From contig NZ_CP042331.1 in the NCBI RefSeq assembly GCF_008253865.1, forward strand, positions 1,054,001 to 1,118,000: a stretch of DNA of 64,000 bases. The letters run 5' to 3'. How positions within the stretch are numbered: position 1 is the stretch's first letter; each line of letters starts with the position of its first letter. The notes under the pieces are model-generated. The model was not told the origin of the DNA and made no database searches. It saw only the letters and a list, made by a program, of their open reading frames with translations. Below, piece after piece: positions 41,139 to 50,201 of this stretch. This DNA comes from Bosea sp. F3-2 (GTDB lineage: Bacteria; Pseudomonadota; Alphaproteobacteria; Rhizobiales; Beijerinckiaceae). The position numbers and the translations under genes are program-made.

Positions 41139-42095
41139 TCACTGCTCCGTTCCGCGCATGTCAGTTGGATATCCGGCGATATGCAGTGCCGCGGAGAGCG
41201 TGCTTAGCTCTTCCGCGGTCGCGGAAGGCTGCGGCGGCCGCACTGTGTCGTGCGACAGACGTCCGAGAAGCTTCAGGCAGGCTTTGAGACGCGCGGTGGC
41301 GCGTCCGCCGGGTGCGTCGCGATAGACCGCGACAGACAGGGGGTAGAGCCGCTCATGCACGGCGCGTGCTTCCGTCCAATCCCCCGCCTCGGCTGCGTTC
41401 CAGAGCGCGACCACGAGCTCGGGCACCACGGCCGCCAGGCTGACCTGACTGCCGGCGCTGCCTATGATGTAGCTTGTCAGTAGATGCTCGTCGCCCGAGC
41501 CTAGCACGCTGAAATCAGGCCGAAGCCCGCGGATCAACCGCAGATTCTCCTCATAGGCGGCCACTTCCCAGCTGCCATCCTTGATCGCGACGAAGCGCGG
41601 ATCCATCACCAAGTGCCGCAGCACCGACGGAGAATAGGCCATCGCGCCTGCGCCTACCGGCGCGCCATAGAGCATGAGCGGCGCGTGCGTGGCATCGCGC
41701 ACGCGCTCATGGTGCTCGATCACACAGGCATCGGCATGGCCAAGCGCCCAGCTATTGGGCGGAAAGACCAGCAGGCCGTCGGCCCCGGCCTGCTGAAGCA
41801 TGGCCGCCTCGCGTGCCGCTTCGAGGCTGGCTTCGTGGTTCACTCCGGCGACGATGAGACAGTCCTCTGGGGAGTGCTCGCGTGCGATCTCGACGACGCG
41901 CCGCTTCTCTGCAAGCGACAGCACGAAATTCTCGCCAGCATGGCCGTTGACCAGCAGCCCGTTGATGCCCGGCACGGCTGCGACGCGAGAGATATGTGCC
42001 GCCAGAGCATCCTCGTCGATCGAGAAATCCGGCTTCATCGGCACGATCGTCGCCGCATGGATGCCGCGCAGGCGGTCGAGAAAGGATCGGATCAT
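41139..42095 (-). CDS. Dihydrodipicolinate synthase-family lyase
   Basis: A 318-residue Schiff-base aldolase/lyase of the DapA/NAL family. GIHAATIVPMKPDFSIDEDA opens the barrel, GLLVNGHAGENFVLSLAEKR holds the phosphate-like binding loop, the Tyr is in LMLYGAPVG, and the Schiff-base Lys is in FVAIKDGS. Related members include 4-hydroxy-2-oxoglutarate aldolase and the deaminase of the hydroxyproline pathway. It is the last gene of a four-gene run, each overlapping the next by four bases, behind a three-part dehydrogenase, so it likely acts on that enzyme's imine or keto-acid product. Confidence 0.9.
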   Translation of the reverse strand: MIRSFLDRLRGIHAATIVPMKPDFSIDEDALAAHISRVAAVPGINGLLVNGHAGENFVLSLAEKRRVVEIAREHSPEDCLIVAGVNHEASLEAAREAAMLQQAGADGLLVFPPNSWALGHADACVIEHHERVRDATHAPLMLYGAPVGAGAMAYSPSVLRHLVMDPRFVAIKDGSWEVAAYEENLRLIRGLRPDFSVLGSGDEHLLTSYIIGSAGSQVSLAAVVPELVVALWNAAEAGDWTEARAVHERLYPLSVAVYRDAPGGRATARLKACLKLLGRLSHDTVRPPQPSATAEELSTLSAALHIAGYPTDMRGTEQ

Positions 42096-43213
42096 GCATG
42101 GTCTCGCAGCTGTTCACCCGTCGTAAGCAGGCGATCGATCGGAAAGAGCGGAAGTTCGGGCTCGCGTCCGAGCAGGTGGTCGGCGAGCAGGCGCGCGATG
42201 TAGGGGCCGCTCGTATAGCCGGAGTGGACGCTGCCGCAGACATAGGCGCCTTCGACGCCCGGTACCGGTCCCACGGCCGGCAGCGCATCCCGGGTCTCCG
42301 CTTCGAGCCCGGCCCAAGCGCGCGCCAGCCTCGCGCTCCTCAGCGCCGGGATGGCGTGGCAGGCAAGCCGCACATTGCCGACGAGCCGCTCGGGCAGTAG
42401 TTCGACGCCGCCGCGCTCGCGATCGCCAATGCCCTGCCAGCCGCCGCCGATCACCACCGTGCCGTGTGGATATTGCTTGAGCGAAAGCAAGCCGTTGGCG
42501 ATGCCGACGACCGTGCGCATGACCGGCGCGACGCGCTCGCTGACCGCGAGCTGGTTCACCAGCGTCTTGATCGGGAGCCCCACGCCGAGCCAGGCCAGCA
42601 TGGGCTCGAGCCAGACACCGCCTGCAAGCACGATGCGGCGTGCGCACACCAGCCCGGTCGGCGTTTGCAACGTGAAGCTCCCCGCGTCGCGCTCGACGCC
42701 GGAAACGGGCGTGTATTCGCGCAGTGTGACGTCCGCGTCGAGAAGCGCCCGACGATAGGCGACGCCAGTCAGATAGGCATTGGCGAAGCCATCGACGCGG
42801 CAATAGCCCGCCAACCGCACCTTATCGGAGACGCCGGGCTCGACCGCTTTGGCCTGAGCGCCCGAGATCAGCTCGATCGGTGCTCCGGCCTCGCGCCGCT
42901 TGCCGGCGCGATAGGTAAGGAGCTCCTCCTCCCGCTCGGTGAAGGCAAGGGAGAGGCCGTCGCAGACGCCGACGCCGACATCGTGCCCGAGCCAATCGGG
43001 CGCCGAGGCCCACATCGCATGGGCGCGCAGCGCATAGGGGATGAGCGCGACGCGGGTCATCTGCATCGTCAGCGTGCCGGCATTGACGCCCGAGGCCTCG
43101 CGGCAGAGCGCGCCCCGCTCCAGTAGGACGACGTCCATGCCGCCGCGCGCCGCGAACAACGCGACGGTGGCGCCATGCACCCCTCCTCCGACGACGGCGA
43201 GATCGTGGATCAC
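42092..43213 (-). CDS. FAD-dependent D-amino-acid/opine oxidase-like subunit (beta)
   Basis: A 373-residue flavoprotein of the DAO fold. The dinucleotide motif is LAVVGGGVHGATVALFAARG, the middle contains GLSLAFTEREEELLTYRAGK, and the end has GPVPGVEGAYVCGSVHSGYT, which binds FAD. It starts with GTG overlapping the previous stop (GTGA) and ends overlapping the next ATG. With the two genes upstream it matches the heteromeric opine oxidase/hydrogen-cyanide synthase/D-hydroxyproline dehydrogenase architecture, where this subunit oxidises the amine. Confidence 0.92.
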   Translation of the reverse strand: MIHDLAVVGGGVHGATVALFAARGGMDVVLLERGALCREASGVNAGTLTMQMTRVALIPYALRAHAMWASAPDWLGHDVGVGVCDGLSLAFTEREEELLTYRAGKRREAGAPIELISGAQAKAVEPGVSDKVRLAGYCRVDGFANAYLTGVAYRRALLDADVTLREYTPVSGVERDAGSFTLQTPTGLVCARRIVLAGGVWLEPMLAWLGVGLPIKTLVNQLAVSERVAPVMRTVVGIANGLLSLKQYPHGTVVIGGGWQGIGDRERGGVELLPERLVGNVRLACHAIPALRSARLARAWAGLEAETRDALPAVGPVPGVEGAYVCGSVHSGYTSGPYIARLLADHLLGREPELPLFPIDRLLTTGEQLRDHA

Positions 43214-44628
43214 AGCGGTGCGGGCTCCGGTATGGGGATGTCGGAATAATCGAAGGCGCCCATCAGGGCGTCGAACGGCACGGGCCGCAGCGGCGGCCTT
43301 CCGGTCCAGTAGCCGACCTGCTCGCGCGAGCCGACCTTGCTCGCCAGCAGTTCGGCCGCGATGTCGCCGCACATACGGCCCTGGCACGGGCCCATGCCGC
43401 AACGGGTGAAATGCTTGAGCTGGTTGACGTCCTGCGCGCCCGCCCGATGAGCCGCATCAATTTCGCCGCGCGTCACGTCCTCGCAACGGCAGACTACCGT
43501 CTCCGGCGCGATCGCCGCGACCTGTGCCGGACGAAGCGCCATGATGCCGGCCATCGCGTCCGAGAACGGGCGGGCACGCGAAATCGCGGCCAGGATCGGA
43601 CCTGCGACTTGAGCAAACCGGTCGTTGGGCACGACGCCAGCATCATGAGCAGCGGTGAATCCCGTCAAACGCCCGGCCTGCTCGGCAACGATGGCGCCGC
43701 GAAGACCGGCGCCGTCGCCGCAGGCATAGAGTCCGGCGATGGAGGTCCGGCCATAGGCGTCGAGCACCGGGACGAAGCCGCCCCGTAAGCGATCGAAGCG
43801 ATGTTCGGCGCGCAGGAGCTTCGTGACCTCGGCGCCCGGAACGAGACCATGGCCGACACAGAGCGCGTCGGCCTCGATGGCGAGTTCCGGCCCTGCCGCA
43901 TATGCCCCGTCGCGATCGACTGGGGCGATCACGACGCGCTCCAGCGCATGTTGACCCTGCGCCGCCTTCACAGCATGGCCGAAATGGACAGGAATGCGCG
44001 CCGCGCCGATCTTCAACCCCCAGCCCGCGCCGCGCCCGAGCAGCCTTGGCTGCGTGGCCAATGATGGCAGAGCCGCGAGCCAATCGCGGCGGCCGGCGAG
44101 ATCGACGATTCCCGCCACGTCACCGCCAAGCTTTAGGATACCAGCCGCGACGGCGACGAGAAGTGGTCCGCAACCGGCGACGACGACCTTCCGCCCCGGT
44201 GTCACGCCCTGCGACTTGATCAGCACGGTCGCGGCGGCCAGGCCAATGATGCCCGGCAAGGTCCAGCCCGGAAATGGCACGACGCGCTCATGTGCGCCCG
44301 TCGCAGCGATCAGGCTCGGCGCCTCGACGGTCTCGTTGCCCTGTGGACCGAGCGCATCGACGCGGAACCGTCGCCCGACCGACCAGATCCTGCGGCCGAA
44401 GCGCAAATCCACATCCGCGGCGGAGAGCTGAGTCCTCAGGGCGTCGCCGCTACGTATCTCCGGCGAGACGGGCAGTCCCTCGAGGCCGGGCAGCGGCTGG
44501 CGCCAAACCTGCCCGCCGGCGCTGTCCTGCTCATCCAGCAGGATCACCTTCAGCCCGGCCCTCCGCGCCGCCATCGCGGCGTTGGCGCCGGCCGGACCGG
44601 CTCCAAGCACGATCAGGTCATGCGTCAC
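43210..44628 (-). CDS. NAD(P)/FAD oxidoreductase subunit with BFD-like [2Fe-2S] domain (alpha)
   Basis: A 472-residue flavoprotein. Two nucleotide-binding motifs (LIVLGAGPAGANAAMAARRA and VVVAGCGPLLVAVAAGILKL) flank ATGAHERVVPFPGWTLPGII. The C-terminal BFD-like cluster site is VCRCEDVTRGEI ... FTRCGMGPCQGRMC. This is the layout of OoxA/HcnB-type subunits, which pass electrons from the oxidase subunit to the respiratory chain. A GTG start overlaps the [2Fe-2S] gene by four bases. Confidence 0.92.
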   Translation of the reverse strand: MTHDLIVLGAGPAGANAAMAARRAGLKVILLDEQDSAGGQVWRQPLPGLEGLPVSPEIRSGDALRTQLSAADVDLRFGRRIWSVGRRFRVDALGPQGNETVEAPSLIAATGAHERVVPFPGWTLPGIIGLAAATVLIKSQGVTPGRKVVVAGCGPLLVAVAAGILKLGGDVAGIVDLAGRRDWLAALPSLATQPRLLGRGAGWGLKIGAARIPVHFGHAVKAAQGQHALERVVIAPVDRDGAYAAGPELAIEADALCVGHGLVPGAEVTKLLRAEHRFDRLRGGFVPVLDAYGRTSIAGLYACGDGAGLRGAIVAEQAGRLTGFTAAHDAGVVPNDRFAQVAGPILAAISRARPFSDAMAGIMALRPAQVAAIAPETVVCRCEDVTRGEIDAAHRAGAQDVNQLKHFTRCGMGPCQGRMCGDIAAELLASKVGSREQVGYWTGRPPLRPVPFDALMGAFDYSDIPIPEPAPL

Positions 44629-44900
44629 GGGACACCCCTCAGTTCGACCGCCATGCCGGCGCGAACCGGCGTCAGGCAGGCTTGCCGCAGGGCCCCATCG
44701 ACGTGGAGCACGCATTCCTGGCAGACGCCCATATGGCAGAAGGCGCCTCTCGGCGCGCCGGCATTGGGGCTCGCCCGCAGCCGCATGCGCCCAGCCAGCG
44801 CAAGCGCCGTCGCCAACGGGTCACCAGCGCGAGCGTCCACGACCTCGCCATCGACCATGATCGCGACGAGCGGTCGCCCATCCTGCACAAGACGCTTCAT
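44625..44900 (-). CDS. (2Fe-2S)-binding small subunit (gamma)
   Basis: A 91-residue ferredoxin-like subunit of the OoxB/HcnA type. The N-terminal KRLVQDGRPLVAIMVDGEVV is followed by the plant-type cluster loop FCHMGVCQECVLHVDGALRQ and AC, giving four cysteines. The ATG at 44900 (MKRLVQDG) fits the family; the frame extends upstream into the promoter. It opens the minus-strand catabolic operon opposite the ABC transporter. Confidence 0.88.
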   Translation of the reverse strand: MKRLVQDGRPLVAIMVDGEVVDARAGDPLATALALAGRMRLRASPNAGAPRGAFCHMGVCQECVLHVDGALRQACLTPVRAGMAVELRGVP

Positions 44901-44971
44901 CACCGCGCGAACCCATCCTCGCCTGCCTGCGGATCGAGCAGGACGTGACGCCATTTGGCACTTTACAGATC

Positions 44972-45005
44972 GCATGAATGTATACAAACTGTCTACCGTT
45001 CATGC
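44972..45005. promoter_or_regulatory. Putative GntR operator between dehydrogenase and transporter operons
   Basis: GCATGAA/TTCATGC arms (44972-44978 and 44999-45005) enclose TGTATACA. The octamer GTATACAA (44980-44987) recurs at 50202-50209 upstream of the hydantoinase gene, which is followed by a GntR regulator gene. This is consistent with one regulator controlling the whole island. Confidence 0.5.
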
Positions 45006-45062
45006 AATGGCGGCGGCGCTGAATCCTGCCATCGCGCAACGGCTCTTCGGGAGAATGCAAGC

Positions 45063-45872
45063 ATGTTGAAGAAGTTGCTCGCCGCCGGCGCTGTCGCCAT
45101 CGGCTTGACGGGCCTGGCTGCCCCGGCTTCCGTCGAGGCGCGGACGCTGGACGAGATCATCAAATCGGGCACGATCCGCGTCGGCGTGAACCCGACCTTG
45201 CCACCGCTCGGCAAGTTCGACGACAAGAACGAGATCGTCGGCTTCGATGTCGATTTCGCCACTGAGATCGCCAAGATACTCGGCGTGAAGCTTGAAGTGG
45301 TTCAGACCGGCTCGCCGGACCGCATCCCCTTCGTGGTGTCCGGCAAGATCGACTTCGTGATGGGCGCGATGACGCGCAATCCCGAGCGCGCCAAGGTGAT
45401 CGACTTCACCGTCCCGGTCCACACCGAAGTGCTCGGAGTGCTGACCACGAAGGACAAGCCCTTCACCGACTGGAAGCAGTTCAACGATCCGGGCGTCACC
45501 TTCGTGCAGGTGCGCGGCTCGACGCCGGTCAAGTTCATCGAGGACAACCTCAAGAACGCCAAGGTCACCCTGCTCGACAACTATCCCGACGCCGTACGCG
45601 CGCTCGCGCAGGGCCGAGGCACGGCGATGATCGATGTGATTGATTTCATGGGCGAGCACATGGCCAAGCACAAGGTCGAGTGGAAGGTCGTAGAGACGCC
45701 AATCGACATCTATTATTGCGGCCTCGGCGTCTCCAAGGCTTCGACCGGCCTGAAGGATTGGCTCAACGTGGCGATCTTCGAACTGCACCGCCGCGGCAAG
45801 ACCGACGAGATCTGGAAGAAGTGGTTCGGCATGGACATGCTGAAGCCCGTGGGCGTTACGCCCTACTTCTGA
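45063..45872 (+). CDS. Amino-acid ABC transporter substrate-binding protein
   Basis: A 269-residue family 3 periplasmic binding protein. The signal peptide is LKKLLAAGAVAIGLTGLAA with cleavage near VEA. The mature start LDEIIKSGTIRVGVNPTLPP and the ligand region IVGFDVDFATEIAKILGVKL followed by DFVMGAMTRNPERAKVIDFT are typical of polar amino acid receptors. The Asp that grips the alpha-amino group is expected near the end (GRGTAMIDVIDF). It is the first gene of the uptake operon and is divergent from the dehydrogenase genes. Confidence 0.93.
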   Translation: MLKKLLAAGAVAIGLTGLAAPASVEARTLDEIIKSGTIRVGVNPTLPPLGKFDDKNEIVGFDVDFATEIAKILGVKLEVVQTGSPDRIPFVVSGKIDFVMGAMTRNPERAKVIDFTVPVHTEVLGVLTTKDKPFTDWKQFNDPGVTFVQVRGSTPVKFIEDNLKNAKVTLLDNYPDAVRALAQGRGTAMIDVIDFMGEHMAKHKVEWKVVETPIDIYYCGLGVSKASTGLKDWLNVAIFELHRRGKTDEIWKKWFGMDMLKPVGVTPYF

Positions 45873-45936
45873 TCGCCTTCGGAAAAGCCCATCGTCCGGC
45901 CGGTATCGCCGGCCGGACGCAGCCATTCGGGTCGCC

Positions 45937-46611
45937 ATGAGCTACACGCTGCAATATGGCCAGATCTGGCCGTTCCTTCCGCGCCTTTTCGACGGGGCGT
46001 GGATCGCGTTGCAGATCGCGGTCCTTTCCTTCTGCGGCGGCCTCGCGATCGGGACGGCCTGCGCGGCGGTGAAGTCCTTCGGGCCGCGCTGGCTCACCCG
46101 GATCGTCAACGTCTATGTCGTGTTCTTCACCAACACGCCGCAGCTCGTGCAGATTTATTTCCTCTATTTCGCGCTGCCCGACATGGGCGTGTTGCTCTCC
46201 TCCTTCGCGGCCGTGCTCATCGGCATGACGCTGAACGCCGGCGCCTATCTCACCGAGATCCAGCGAGCGGGCTTCGAGAGCCGGCGCGTCTCCGAGATGG
46301 AGGCGGCCGAGGTGCTCGGTTTCTCGCGGCTGCAGCAGATTCGCTACGTGATCCTGCCGCATATGGCGCGCGTGCTGTTCCCGCCGCTGTCGAACCATTT
46401 CATCATCATGACATTGGGCACGTCCATGGCCGCCGTCTTCGGCGTCGAGGAATTGACCGGCCAGGCCTTCAACATCAATTCGCAGACCTTCCGATCGATC
46501 GAGATCTTTTCGGTCACTGCGCTGTTCTATGTCGCGCTGACTCTTACGGCTTCCGTGCTGCTCGCGGCCATCGGCCGCTATGCCTTCCGCGCTCGCACGG
46601 GGCTGATCTGA
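45937..46611 (+). CDS. Amino-acid ABC transporter permease
   Basis: A 224-residue HisM/GlnP-type permease with about five helices. The coupling-loop EAA motif is EMEAAEVLGFSRLQQIRYVI followed by LPHMARVLFPPL. TNTPQLVQIYFLYFALP is the conserved early segment. Its stop overlaps the next ATG by one base (TGATG), so the two permeases are made together. Confidence 0.93.
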   Translation: MSYTLQYGQIWPFLPRLFDGAWIALQIAVLSFCGGLAIGTACAAVKSFGPRWLTRIVNVYVVFFTNTPQLVQIYFLYFALPDMGVLLSSFAAVLIGMTLNAGAYLTEIQRAGFESRRVSEMEAAEVLGFSRLQQIRYVILPHMARVLFPPLSNHFIIMTLGTSMAAVFGVEELTGQAFNINSQTFRSIEIFSVTALFYVALTLTASVLLAAIGRYAFRARTGLI

Positions 46612-47306
46612 TGCTGTCGCAGATCATCGAGGAGTGGCCGCGCTTCGCGACCTATTACAACCTCGTCTTCATCGCCAAGGCGGCCCTGACGACGCTCGCG
46701 CTCTCGGCGCTCGGTTGCGTCGTCGGCTCCCTGCTGGGCCTTGCCCTGGCCATGACGCGCCTAACTCATAGCCCGGCTCTGCTGCCGTTGCGTCTGCTTG
46801 CCATCGGCTTCACGGAGTTGTTCCGCCGCGTTCCCTTCCTGGTTACGCTGATGCTGTGCTTCTTCGCCTTCCAAGCGACGGGCGAAGATGTGCCGCTCTT
46901 CGTCGTCGCGGCCGTGACCGTGACGCTCATCGCAGGCGCCTTCTTGGGCGAGATCATTCGCGGCGGCCTGAATGCGGTCCATCGGAACCAATGGGAAGCT
47001 GCGGCGACGATGAATTTCAGCCTGTTCGAAACCATCCGCTACGTCGCGCTGCCGCAGGCCTGGCGCATCATCCTGCCGCCGGCCTTCGGCTTCTTCGTGA
47101 TGTTCATCAAGGACACGGCGCTGGCTTCGCAGATCGGCGTGGTGGAGCTCACCTTCGTCGGCAAGGTCCTCAACAACAAGGGCTTTTCGGCCGCGCTCAG
47201 CTTCGGCGCGATCCTCATCGTCTATTTCGCCATTTCCTATCCGCTGGCACGGTTCGGTGCCAGGCTGGAGGCCAGACTTGCATCATCTCGACATCGCGGG
47301 GCTTGA
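46611..47306 (+). CDS. Amino-acid ABC transporter permease
   Basis: A 231-residue second permease of the polar amino acid system. AKAALTTLALSALGCVVGSL begins the membrane part, FRRVPFLVTLMLCFFAF is the conserved motif, and the EAA loop is NQWEAAATMNFSLFETIRYV then ALPQAWRIILPP. It pairs with the preceding permease as a heterodimer. The 3' end overlaps the start region of the ATPase gene. Confidence 0.93.
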   Translation: MLSQIIEEWPRFATYYNLVFIAKAALTTLALSALGCVVGSLLGLALAMTRLTHSPALLPLRLLAIGFTELFRRVPFLVTLMLCFFAFQATGEDVPLFVVAAVTVTLIAGAFLGEIIRGGLNAVHRNQWEAAATMNFSLFETIRYVALPQAWRIILPPAFGFFVMFIKDTALASQIGVVELTFVGKVLNNKGFSAALSFGAILIVYFAISYPLARFGARLEARLASSRHRGA

Positions 47307-48015
47307 CGCCCACTACGGCAAATTGCCCGTACTCTCCGGCATCGATCTCACGGTCGGCCGGGGCGACATCATCGGGCTGATCGGGCCGTCAGGCTCCGGC
47401 AAGAGCACGATCCTGCGCGTGCTCATGGGGCTGCTGCCGCCATCGGGCGGCGCGGTCAAACTCGACGACAAGTCCGTGAACTACGCCGATCAGGCAGCGC
47501 TGCGCCGCCTGCGAGACCGCATCGCCATCGTGTTCCAGCAATACAACCTCTTCCAGAACATGACGGTTCTGGAAAACGTCACCATCGCGCCAGTGAAGAT
47601 CAAGAAGCGGCCACGCGCCGAGGCCGAGGCGGAAGCCAAGGCCTTGCTGGCCAAGGTCGGCCTGGGCGACAAGCTCTCGCGCTATCCCGACGAATTGTCG
47701 GGCGGCCAGCAGCAGCGCGTCGCCATCGCCCGCGCGCTGGCGCTGAAGCCGGAGATCCTACTGCTCGACGAGGTGACGGCTGCGCTCGATCCGGAACTGG
47801 TCTCGGAAGTCCTGGACACGATCCGGGTGCTGGCGCGGGAGGGCATGACCATGCTGATCGTCTCTCATGAAATGGCCTTCATCCGCGAAGTCGCCTCGAA
47901 GGTCGTATTCATGGCTGGTGGCCGTGTCGTCGAAACCGGTGCGCCCAAGCAGATCTTCGACGCCCCGCAACAGCAGCGCACGCGCGATTTCGTGTCGAAG
48001 ATCTTGCGCCACTGA
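47278..48015 (+). CDS. Amino-acid ABC transporter ATP-binding protein
   Basis: A GlnQ/HisP-type ATPase of about 245 residues. Walker A is GLIGPSGSGKSTIL, the Q loop is VFQQYNLFQNMTVLENV, the signature LSGGQQQRVAIARALA, Walker B ILLLDEVTAALDP, and the switch His is in IVSHEMAF. GGAGG at 47267-47271 points to a TTG start at 47278; a GTG at 47257 would add seven residues. It completes the uptake system and ends 44 bases from the convergent GntR gene. Confidence 0.93.
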   Translation: MHHLDIAGLDAHYGKLPVLSGIDLTVGRGDIIGLIGPSGSGKSTILRVLMGLLPPSGGAVKLDDKSVNYADQAALRRLRDRIAIVFQQYNLFQNMTVLENVTIAPVKIKKRPRAEAEAEAKALLAKVGLGDKLSRYPDELSGGQQQRVAIARALALKPEILLLDEVTAALDPELVSEVLDTIRVLAREGMTMLIVSHEMAFIREVASKVVFMAGGRVVETGAPKQIFDAPQQQRTRDFVSKILRH

Positions 48016-48059
48016 GCGACGGACACACGGATGCCCGCAGTTCGCGGCAAGCACGAGGC

Positions 48060-48737
48060 TCAGCGAACCGTATCGAGCGCCGACTTGCCGAGGCTGCGGA
48101 CATGGTTCTGCGCGGCCCGGCGCGCGGCCTTGGGATCTTCCCGCTCCAGAGCCTCGACAATCGCGAGATGCTCGACCAAATCCGGCTCCAGTCGATCGGC
48201 CAGGCGCGCGATCTCGAACAGGCGCGTCGTAACCCTGAGCTTGCGGATCACATCGGCAAGCACCTCGTTGCCGCAATGACGGGCGAAAAGCTCGTGCAGA
48301 TTGTCGTCGGACGCCCAATGCGCGTCGGTATGATAAGGCACAGCCGTGCGCAGCTGATTGATCTCGGCCCGCACCTTGACCATTTCACTCGCCGGGATGC
48401 GCCCCGCCGCCAGCGATGCTGCTTCAGGCTCCAGAATCTCGCGGCATTTCAAGCTCTGCAGATATTCCCCCAGGTCGACATTGCGTACCAGATAGGAACG
48501 CCCAGTTCCCTTGATGACAAGCCCTTCGCCTTCCAGACGCTGCAAGGCCTCGCGCAGGGGTGTGCGCGAGATACCGAGGCTCTCGGCCAGGCGCGCCTCG
48601 ACGATCATCTCCCCGCCGCGCAAGCGGCGGCGGCGGATCATCTCCGAGATCGCGTTGTAGGCAAGGTTCGAGAGGTTGAAGGCGCCGGAACGCACGACTT
48701 CCGCTTCTCCGGTCTCCACTGGATCGGCGTCGCTCAT
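48060..48737 (-). CDS. GntR-family regulator (FCD subfamily)
   Basis: A 225-residue regulator. The N-terminal winged helix contains NAISEMIRRRRLRGGEMIVE and LAESLGISRTPLREALQRLE. The FCD ligand domain (about 95-220) shows the metal-type residues in DDNLHELFARHCGNEVL and DLVEHLAIVEAL. It overlaps the hydantoinase stop by ATGA, so it is co-translated with that enzyme. FCD proteins usually sense an organic acid or amino-acid intermediate, so it probably controls both the hydantoinase unit and the transporter/dehydrogenase operons. Confidence 0.93.
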   Translation of the reverse strand: MSDADPVETGEAEVVRSGAFNLSNLAYNAISEMIRRRRLRGGEMIVEARLAESLGISRTPLREALQRLEGEGLVIKGTGRSYLVRNVDLGEYLQSLKCREILEPEAASLAAGRIPASEMVKVRAEINQLRTAVPYHTDAHWASDDNLHELFARHCGNEVLADVIRKLRVTTRLFEIARLADRLEPDLVEHLAIVEALEREDPKAARRAAQNHVRSLGKSALDTVR

Positions 48738-50167
48738 GACGGCGTCCGCATCGTCGCGCTGCGCGCCGCAAAGGGTGAGCGCGCCCGTGACAGGTGGATG
48801 CCGTGTCCCTTGCGGCCAACGAGGCGGCCATCCTCGACTACGACGCTGCCGCGCACCATGGTGACAACGGGCCACCCGGTGATCTCGCGCCCTTCATAGG
48901 GCGTGTAGTCGGCGCCGTCGCGGATCAGGTCGTGGGTCAGGGTCACGCGCTTGTTAGGATCCCAGATCGCGATGTCGGCGTCGGCACCGACGGCAATCAC
49001 GCCTTTGCGGGGATAGAGACCATAGGTCTTGGCCGGGTTCGCCGCGGTAACCGCGACGAAGGTCTCCAGATCGATGCGCCCCTTCGAGACGCCTTCCGAG
49101 AACAGGATGGGCAAGCGGGCCCCCACGCCCGGAATACCGTTCGGCACCCAGCGGAAACTCGTTTTGCCCTTGGGGGTGAGCTTGCCCTGCGGGTCGTCAT
49201 AGCGGAACGGGCAATGATCGGAGGAGAACACCGTGAAGGTCCCGTTGCGCAAACCCTCCCAGCACGCCTCCTGGCTCGCGGTGTCGCGCGGGGGCGGCGA
49301 GCAGACATATTTCGTGCCTTCCATGCCGAGCCCGTCGAGATCCTTCTCGGTCAGCACGAGATATTGCGTGCAGGTCTCGCCCAAGATGGTCAGGCCCTTG
49401 TCCTTTGCCCAGCGGATCTGTTCCATCGCCTCGCGGTTCGAGACATGGACGATCATCACCGGCACATCGACGAGTTCGGCCAGGGAGATCGCGCGGTGCG
49501 TCGCCTCGCGCTCGACCGGGATGGGGCGCGAGGTCGCGTGGTATTTCGGTGCGATCTTGCCGCCGCGCTCAAGCTGCTCGGTCATGAAGCGGATGGCGTC
49601 GTAATTCTCGGCGTGGACCATGACGAGGGCGCCGGTCTCGCGTGCGATCGACATCACGTCGAGAATCTGACGATCGTTCAGCGCAAGCCCCTCATAGGTC
49701 ATGAAGATCTTGAACGAGGTGTAGCCATCCTCGACCAGCGCCGGCAGTTCCTGACCGAGAAGCTGCTCGCTCGGATCGGAGATGATCATGTGGAAGCTGA
49801 CATCGACATGGCATTCGCCATCAGCCTTGGCATGATAGGCCTTGAGTGTCTCGCGCATCGAGGCGCCCTTTTCCTGCAGGGCGAACGGCATGATGGTCGT
49901 GGTGCCGCCCAGCGCCGCGGAACGCGTGCCACTCTCGAAATCATCGGCCATCACGATGCCTTCGCCGGAAGACTGCGCGATATGGACATGCGCATCAATT
50001 CCGCCCGGCAGCACGAGCTTGCCGGCCGCGTCGATCACCTGCCGAGCCTCGCCGAGGCCCTCGCCCAGCGTGACGATCCGTCCGTCGCGAATGCCGACAT
50101 CGCAGATGATGCGGTCCGCAGCTGTAATCACCATTCCGCCGCGGATGATGGTATCGTAGCCTGACAT
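48734..50167 (-). CDS. hydA: Dihydropyrimidinase/hydantoinase
   Basis: A 477-residue amidohydrolase opening cyclic amides such as dihydrouracil or 5-substituted hydantoins. The binuclear metal site is visible: GGIDAHVHIAQ, the carboxylated Lys in TSFKIFMTYEG, His in VMVHAENYD and IVHVSNREA, and Asp in FSSDHCPF. The start ATG at 50167 (MSGYDTIIRGGMVITAADRI) is preferred over an ATG 14 codons earlier that overlaps the GTATACAA site. No N-carbamoylase follows; instead the GntR gene overlaps. The C-terminal tail is extended and basic. Confidence 0.93.
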   Translation of the reverse strand: MSGYDTIIRGGMVITAADRIICDVGIRDGRIVTLGEGLGEARQVIDAAGKLVLPGGIDAHVHIAQSSGEGIVMADDFESGTRSAALGGTTTIMPFALQEKGASMRETLKAYHAKADGECHVDVSFHMIISDPSEQLLGQELPALVEDGYTSFKIFMTYEGLALNDRQILDVMSIARETGALVMVHAENYDAIRFMTEQLERGGKIAPKYHATSRPIPVEREATHRAISLAELVDVPVMIVHVSNREAMEQIRWAKDKGLTILGETCTQYLVLTEKDLDGLGMEGTKYVCSPPPRDTASQEACWEGLRNGTFTVFSSDHCPFRYDDPQGKLTPKGKTSFRWVPNGIPGVGARLPILFSEGVSKGRIDLETFVAVTAANPAKTYGLYPRKGVIAVGADADIAIWDPNKRVTLTHDLIRDGADYTPYEGREITGWPVVTMVRGSVVVEDGRLVGRKGHGIHLSRARSPFAARSATMRTPS

Positions 50168-50201
50168 CTCTGTTCCGTTCCGATCTGCCGAAGACACAAC
50201 G

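Noticed and set aside
41139..44900. Hydrogen cyanide synthase (hcnABC)
   Set aside because: The three-subunit architecture is the same, but it is shared with opine and D-amino-acid dehydrogenases, and the coupled DapA-like lyase and amino acid transporter favour catabolism.
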